Source: Oscillospiraceae bacterium (GTDB lineage Bacteria; Bacillota; Clostridia; Oscillospirales; Acutalibacteraceae). Taken from it: a stretch of 64,000 nt of DNA. This document shows positions 60,054-64,000 of this stretch, piece after piece (the first letter of the stretch is position 1; every line of letters begins with the position of its first letter). The notes below the pieces were generated by a model. That model made no database searches and was not told the DNA's origin. It saw only the letters and a list, made by a program, of their open reading frames with translations. The stretch spans positions 62,001-126,000 of the forward strand of contig SVOY01000002.1 in the NCBI GenBank assembly GCA_015066105.1. The letters are read 5' to 3'. The position numbers and the translations under genes were made by a program.

Positions 60054-60082
60054 TTGACAATAATGAGAAAAACACTTACAAT
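60054..60082 (+). promoter_or_regulatory. Promoter of the zinc-ribbon/DUF1294 pair
   Basis: Consensus -35 TTGACA (60054-60059), 17-base spacer, -10 TACAAT (60077-60082). The -35 overlaps the ribosome-site region of the divergent GHL10 gene. Confidence 0.75.
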
Positions 60083-60115
60083 AGCATTAAACAAGCTGCT
60101 ATGGAGGTAACCGTT

Positions 60116-60400
60116 ATGGCAATAAGCACAGTCAACAAGCTCAACACAACAGATGAGGGCTTCAGCGAGAATATATGCTGTCCCGTTTGTGAAAAAAACG
60201 TTTCACTGAGACTTTTTTCCACTGAGGACACCACAATTTTTGCAAAAATCGCAAAGGACGACAAGGACCTTGCAATAGCCGTCTGCCCGAACTGCAGTAC
60301 GGTTTTCTCCGTAAATAAAAACTATATGAACGAAAAAAGAAACGGCACCTTTGTGACCATCACAAAGGAAGACCTTAAAATTATCGTAAAAGCAAAATGA
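60116..60400 (+). CDS. Small zinc-ribbon protein
   Basis: 94 residues from the ATG at 60116 (GGAGG eight bases before; an ATG at 60101 precedes that site and is not used). Two knuckles, CPVC near residue 22 and CPNC near 57, form a four-cysteine zinc ribbon; the rest has no known domain. It overlaps the DUF1294 start by 4 bp, so the two are translationally coupled. Function unknown. Confidence 0.75.
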   Translation: MAISTVNKLNTTDEGFSENICCPVCEKNVSLRLFSTEDTTIFAKIAKDDKDLAIAVCPNCSTVFSVNKNYMNEKRNGTFVTITKEDLKIIVKAK

Positions 60401-60687
60401 GTAAAGAGCTTTTTTATGCCGCCCTTATTTATCTTGCCTTGATTTCCGTTGTTACCGCCGCCGTTACCGCGGCCGATAAAATCAAAGCAAAAAAGGGCTC
60501 CTTCAGGGTGCCCGAAAGCACACTTATGCTTCTGGCCCTGCTTGGCGGAGGCGTGGCGGAATACACGGTAATGCGGCTTATCCGTCACAAAACTCTCCAC
60601 AAAAAATTTATGCTCGGCCTGCCCCTTATCATAATTTTTCAGCTTGTTGCGATTATACTTCTTTATTCACGCTATATTTTACATTAA
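60397..60687 (+). CDS. DUF1294 membrane protein
   Basis: 96 residues with three membrane segments. The DUF1294 pattern is clear: AADKIKAKKGSFRVPESTLMLLALLGGGVAEYTVMRLIRHKT with DK..A, R.PE, GG and RHKT conserved. Role unknown. ATGA overlap with the zinc-ribbon gene; terminator at 60687-60720. Confidence 0.85.
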   Translation: MSKELFYAALIYLALISVVTAAVTAADKIKAKKGSFRVPESTLMLLALLGGGVAEYTVMRLIRHKTLHKKFMLGLPLIIIFQLVAIILLYSRYILH

Positions 60688-60720
60688 AATCAGCCACCTG
60701 ACAAGATGGCTGATTTTTTT
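60687..60720 (+). terminator. Terminator after the DUF1294 gene
   Basis: AAATCAGCCA (60687-60696) / TGGCTGATTT (60707-60716) followed by TTTT; convergent with the SPOCS gene. Confidence 0.85.
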
Positions 60721-60731
60721 TAACAGAATTT

Positions 60732-62264
60732 TTACACGCAGGGTATAAGCAGCATAGCTTTTTCGGCAACGGTCTGAGTTTTAAGTCCGTTTTCCTGCAT
60801 AATGAGCTCCACCGTGGAATTATGCTCTCTTGCAATTTCCCACAGCTCCTCGCCCTTATCAGCAAAATAAAGGGAAAGGGCGGCCTCGTTGCTTCTGAGC
60901 GGCTTATCCTCAAAAACGGTAAGCTCTCTTAATATTTTTCCGTCGTAATTACTGCAAACGCTGCCCTCAACTCTGAAATCCAGGGTAAGCTCCGCACTGT
61001 CCTTTGAAAATGAGCTTACGCATACTCCGAGGCTTTCCACGCTGAAATCGGCAAAGGGCTCGGTGCATTTTTTTACAATTGAATAATCAAAAGCAAAGTC
61101 AAGATTTTTTTCCTGACAGCAGGGCACCCCGTTTTCGTCGGTGTACATTATAAACATAAGGGCACTGCAGTCAAACTGCGCCTTATCCCCGGTGCACCTT
61201 ACGCTTTTTGTAATTCCCGTACAGCTTACAAAGCATATTTCCTTTACCGGTGAGGAAAGCTCAATTTCTCCCTTAATCTGCCTTGCCTCGCTTATTTCTC
61301 TGACGGGACAGATAAAATAAGGATTTTCAAATCTCTCCTTAATTTCAAAATCGGTGCAATAGCAATCGGTGATTACCTCAATATCCTTTTTCTCAAAGCC
61401 TTCAATAAAGGCACTGACTCTGAGAGCTATATCAACAAGGCGGTTACTGCCCGAGGAATCTGCCTTGACACTGCAAAGCTGCTGACAGACCCTGAGCTTA
61501 ATTTTGCAAAGGGCCGTATCCTCAAGCTGACGAAGGTCTATAATCTGACTTATCGGCATTGAATGAGAAAATGAGTGAAGCTCGTTTTTTCCGCCTTCCG
61601 TAAGGTAGCAGATATCCGTCACCGCCTCGCCCTTTATAAGCAGCTTGCCTGAGGAAAGCTTGTGGCTGACATTAACCGCACGGCTTGAGCAGCCTATAAT
61701 TTTGCCCACGGGCGGATGCTCGCTGTTGAGTGCAACCGTTTCTGCCATATCAAAGGTCTTTTCTGCAAAGCATAGGCTGTTTTCACAGCTCACCTTCTGA
61801 GCTTTAACCTGTATACAGTCCTTTTCCGCCCTGAGGGCATAGCTTTCCTGCCTTGCGCCGTAGCAGGAAAAAATAGTGCTGATGCTTGCGTTTACGGCAA
61901 TTTTTCTTTGACTTACGGCACGGCAGTTTACAAAATCAACGGCACAAAGGGCAGTTACCGCCGTTTCGGGAGAAATATCCTTGAAGGTGACCGAAGCGGA
62001 CAGGTCACAGTTTTTTTCATAAACGTCAATTCTGTCGCCCTCGGCAAGATAAACCACCCTTACGGTACCCGTGCCCTTGGCGTTCACCCTTTCACCCGAA
62101 AGGCTGACGGTGTGCACCCCGGGCTCAACGGTGCACCTTAATATTTTTTTGATATCGGCACAGTAATCGGGCAGGGTTATATCTGTATCCAGCTTTTGTT
62201 CAAAGGATGCTTCCTTCAGCTTACCGCCCGTTCTGACACTTTCCTTGTTAAGCTCAAAGCTCAT
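60732..62264 (-). CDS. SPOCS (DUF3794) and LysM protein, SipL-like
   Basis: 510 residues. Three DUF3794/SPOCS repeats (starting near 20, 165 and 310; repeated patterns such as LPDYCADIKKILRC and CFVSCTGITKSVRC) and a C-terminal LysM domain at about 460-508 (GEELWEIAREHNSTVELIMQENGL). This is the architecture of SipL, which binds SpoIVA to join the coat to the forespore in C. difficile. Monocistronic. Supports a spore-forming or recently spore-forming lineage. Confidence 0.85.
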   Translation of the reverse strand: MSFELNKESVRTGGKLKEASFEQKLDTDITLPDYCADIKKILRCTVEPGVHTVSLSGERVNAKGTGTVRVVYLAEGDRIDVYEKNCDLSASVTFKDISPETAVTALCAVDFVNCRAVSQRKIAVNASISTIFSCYGARQESYALRAEKDCIQVKAQKVSCENSLCFAEKTFDMAETVALNSEHPPVGKIIGCSSRAVNVSHKLSSGKLLIKGEAVTDICYLTEGGKNELHSFSHSMPISQIIDLRQLEDTALCKIKLRVCQQLCSVKADSSGSNRLVDIALRVSAFIEGFEKKDIEVITDCYCTDFEIKERFENPYFICPVREISEARQIKGEIELSSPVKEICFVSCTGITKSVRCTGDKAQFDCSALMFIMYTDENGVPCCQEKNLDFAFDYSIVKKCTEPFADFSVESLGVCVSSFSKDSAELTLDFRVEGSVCSNYDGKILRELTVFEDKPLRSNEAALSLYFADKGEELWEIAREHNSTVELIMQENGLKTQTVAEKAMLLIPCV

Positions 62265-62427
62265 TTTTTACCAGCTCCTTTTAAATTCTTTACATTCATT
62301 TATATTTTCGGAAAATATAAATTATTCTCAAAGTTTTTTTATTTATGTTATTGAAATTCATATAAAAAGCGTGTAAAATTTTTATGTGTATTCTTACGCA
62401 TATTTTTCAGATATCGGAGAAATGAAA

Positions 62428-64000
62428 ATGATAAGTAAAATATTACGTCCCCTTTTTACGGGCTACGGCGGCCTTGTGGGTATTTGCGAGCATATTAAGC
62501 TTTACATCTATGCCTCACACGGCAAAAAAAAGCAGGAAAAGGTTCTGTTAAAGCTGATGAAGGACAACAAAACCACCGAATACGGCAAAAAGGTCGGCTT
62601 TGACAAGGTGCACAGCATAGAGGATTATCAGCGCATTGTTCCCCTTTCGGGCTACCTTGATTATGAGGATTACGTAATGCGTATGGCAAACGGCGAAAAG
62701 GGCCTTATCACCAACCGCCTTATCCGCCGCTTCACCGAATCCTCGGGCAGTACGGGCAGAAGCAAGCTTGTTCCCCTTTCCGGCTTTTCGGAGTGGACAA
62801 TTATGTGCTTTTCCTTCAGTGCGCCCATTGGCTGTGCGGTAAAGTATTTCTTTAAAGAAAAGCACAAACCCCTGCCTCCTCAGCGCGGACTTCTCACCGC
62901 AGAGGTGAACTACAGAAGACTCCCCGGCGGCAGAACGGTAAGCTGTCTTTCCTCAATTCCCTTCCTCAATATGAAGCCGATTGTAAAATTCTACACCTCT
63001 TCACCCAAGGAGGTTATGTTCCCCGACCCCGACGTTGATATGGATATGCACTATGTAAAGCTCCGCTTTGCCCTGCAGGACAGTGACATCAGCTATCTGG
63101 GCACAATATTTATCACCACCCTTGAGTCAATGTTCTTTTACCTTGAGGAAAACTGGCAGATGCTCTGTGACGACATTGAAAAGGGCACAATAAACGAAAA
63201 CGTACGAATCCCTGCCGATATAAGAGCAAGGCTTGAAAAGAGACTCAGGCCCCGTAAAAAAAGAGCAGATTTTCTGCGCAGGGAATTTGAAAAGGGCTTT
63301 GACGAGTCACCGATTATACCGAGAATATGGCCCAAATGCGGCTGGATGTACGGTATGGGCACGGGTGCACTCTCCCACTATCAGCAAAGGCTCAGACGCT
63401 ACATAGGCGAGGATATGCCCGTGCACTACTGCGGCTACGCGGCAACGGAGGCACTTATGGCGGTGCCCGTTGAGGTAAACTCCTATGAGTACGTTATGCT
63501 TCCGCAGAACGGCTTTTACGAATTCCTGCCCCTTGATGCACCCGAGGGCACAAGGCCTCTCACTGCAGGTGAGGTTGAGGTCGGCAAGGAATACGAGCTT
63601 ATTCTCACAAACCTCAGCGGCTTTTACCGCTACAGAATTGAGGACGTTGTGAAGGTTACGGGCTTTTTCAAGGAGATGCCCAAGGTCACCTTCTGCTACC
63701 GACTCAATCAGATTGCAAACATAAGCGGCGAAAAAATCAACCAGCTTGCATTTGACGAAATTGTGGGCAATTTCAGCGAAAAAATGAATGAAATGTTTGT
63801 CGGCTACAGCATTTATCCCGACAGAACAACCTCTCCCGGCCATTACGTGCTTCTTGTTGAGGGCACAAATGAGCACACAAAGCAGGACGAGGCCCTTTAC
63901 GGCGAGGAATTTGAAAAGAGCCTTTGTGCCGGTAATGTTTCCGTCGGCCCGCTTATCAAAAGCGGCGCCCTCGGCCACTGTGAGGTAAAATTCCTTAAGC
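62428..64000 (+). CDS. GH3 (auxin-responsive promoter)-family acyl-adenylating enzyme, 3' truncated by window
   Basis: 524 codons in the window, no stop reached. The ATG at 62428 is chosen for GGAGA seven bases before; the ATG at 62422 is too near that site. ANL-type adenylation motifs as in plant GH3 amido synthetases: TESSGSTGRSKLVPLS (ATP loop), YCGYAATEALMAVPV, LSGFYRYRIEDVVKV and ISGEKIN. Plant GH3 enzymes adenylate a carboxylic acid and couple it to an amino acid. Bacterial members are mostly uncharacterised, so the substrate is unknown. Confidence 0.85.
   Translation, partial: MISKILRPLFTGYGGLVGICEHIKLYIYASHGKKKQEKVLLKLMKDNKTTEYGKKVGFDKVHSIEDYQRIVPLSGYLDYEDYVMRMANGEKGLITNRLIRRFTESSGSTGRSKLVPLSGFSEWTIMCFSFSAPIGCAVKYFFKEKHKPLPPQRGLLTAEVNYRRLPGGRTVSCLSSIPFLNMKPIVKFYTSSPKEVMFPDPDVDMDMHYVKLRFALQDSDISYLGTIFITTLESMFFYLEENWQMLCDDIEKGTINENVRIPADIRARLEKRLRPRKKRADFLRREFEKGFDESPIIPRIWPKCGWMYGMGTGALSHYQQRLRRYIGEDMPVHYCGYAATEALMAVPVEVNSYEYVMLPQNGFYEFLPLDAPEGTRPLTAGEVEVGKEYELILTNLSGFYRYRIEDVVKVTGFFKEMPKVTFCYRLNQIANISGEKINQLAFDEIVGNFSEKMNEMFVGYSIYPDRTTSPGHYVLLVEGTNEHTKQDEALYGEEFEKSLCAGNVSVGPLIKSGALGHCEVKFLK

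Noticed and set aside
63307..63978. 223-codon minus-strand frame opposite the GH3 gene
   Set aside because: Antisense shadow of the GH3 reading frame, which has clear motifs and continues past the window.
1..64000. tRNA, rRNA and CRISPR loci
   Set aside because: Intergenic gaps were read on both strands; no cloverleaf, rRNA segment or repeat-spacer array was found.

Overview
The window reads as chromosome from a Gram-positive, DAP-type, gut-associated Clostridia species, most like the Oscillospirales/Ruminococcaceae group. The evidence is a Firmicutes-type division and cell-wall (dcw) cluster with a PASTA penicillin-binding protein, a MurE with the DNPR motif of meso-DAP enzymes, meso-diaminopimelate dehydrogenase next to LysA, strong AGGAGG ribosome sites, Firmicutes promoters (TTGACA-17-TATAAT), and sporulation-related proteins (a BofA-like protein and a SipL-like SPOCS/LysM protein). 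Most genes lie on the minus strand. I see no rRNA, tRNA, CRISPR array, transposase or phage genes.

Layout. 1-6.3 kb: a secreted LCAT-like hydrolase and an L-fucose catabolic operon (fucA-fucU-kinase-fucI). 6.4-8.9 kb: a metal-ion module (CDF exporter and ZIP transporter around a TetR regulator) with what looks like a decayed alkaline phosphatase. 8.9-13.4 kb: 3-methyladenine glycosylase, an A+T-rich restriction-modification island (HTH-Dam fusion, nuclease, second methylase), and a second RsmH-like methylase. 13.4-16.5 kb: lysA, ddh and a HAD hydrolase. 16.8-22.1 kb: a five-gene operon that looks like a surface-glycan O-acylation system (SGNH, DUF4358, MBOAT, DHHW and a condensation-fold protein). 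22.3-32.4 kb: an FAD oxidoreductase, then DedA-like, galK, FnIII/DUF4474 and alpha-L-fucosidase genes, a hydroxyacid dehydrogenase, a sortase-type surface protein and a second DUF4474 protein. 32.4-46.2 kb: ftsZ, divIB, murA, murG, ftsW, mraY, murE, ftsI/spoVD, ftsL, rsmH and mraZ, without murD, murF or ftsA. 46.35-46.66 kb: a 313-bp element with long inverted termini. 46.7-52.3 kb: metH, a separate MetH activation protein, metF, a UPF0210 protein and an ACT protein. 52.4-64 kb: GH27 alpha-galactosidase, SGNH esterase, an FMN-riboswitch-controlled ribU, manA, bofA-like, an N-acetylmuramoyl-L-alanine amidase, a GHL10 lipoprotein, a zinc ribbon with a DUF1294 protein, the SPOCS/LysM protein, and a GH3-family acyl-adenylating enzyme cut by the window end.

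The sugar genes fit together: cytoplasmic fucosidase and galactosidase release fucose and galactose, which fucI/fucU/kinase/fucA and galK then consume. ddh, lysA, murE, mraY, murG and murA form one line from lysine/DAP supply to lipid II. The best candidates for less-described biology are the O-acylation operon with its condensation-fold member, the HTH-Dam two-methylase island, the inverted-terminus element at 46.36 kb, a recurring intergenic hairpin-plus-heptamer repeat, a Cys-for-Ser nucleophile elbow in the first lipase-like protein, and the bacterial GH3 enzyme.
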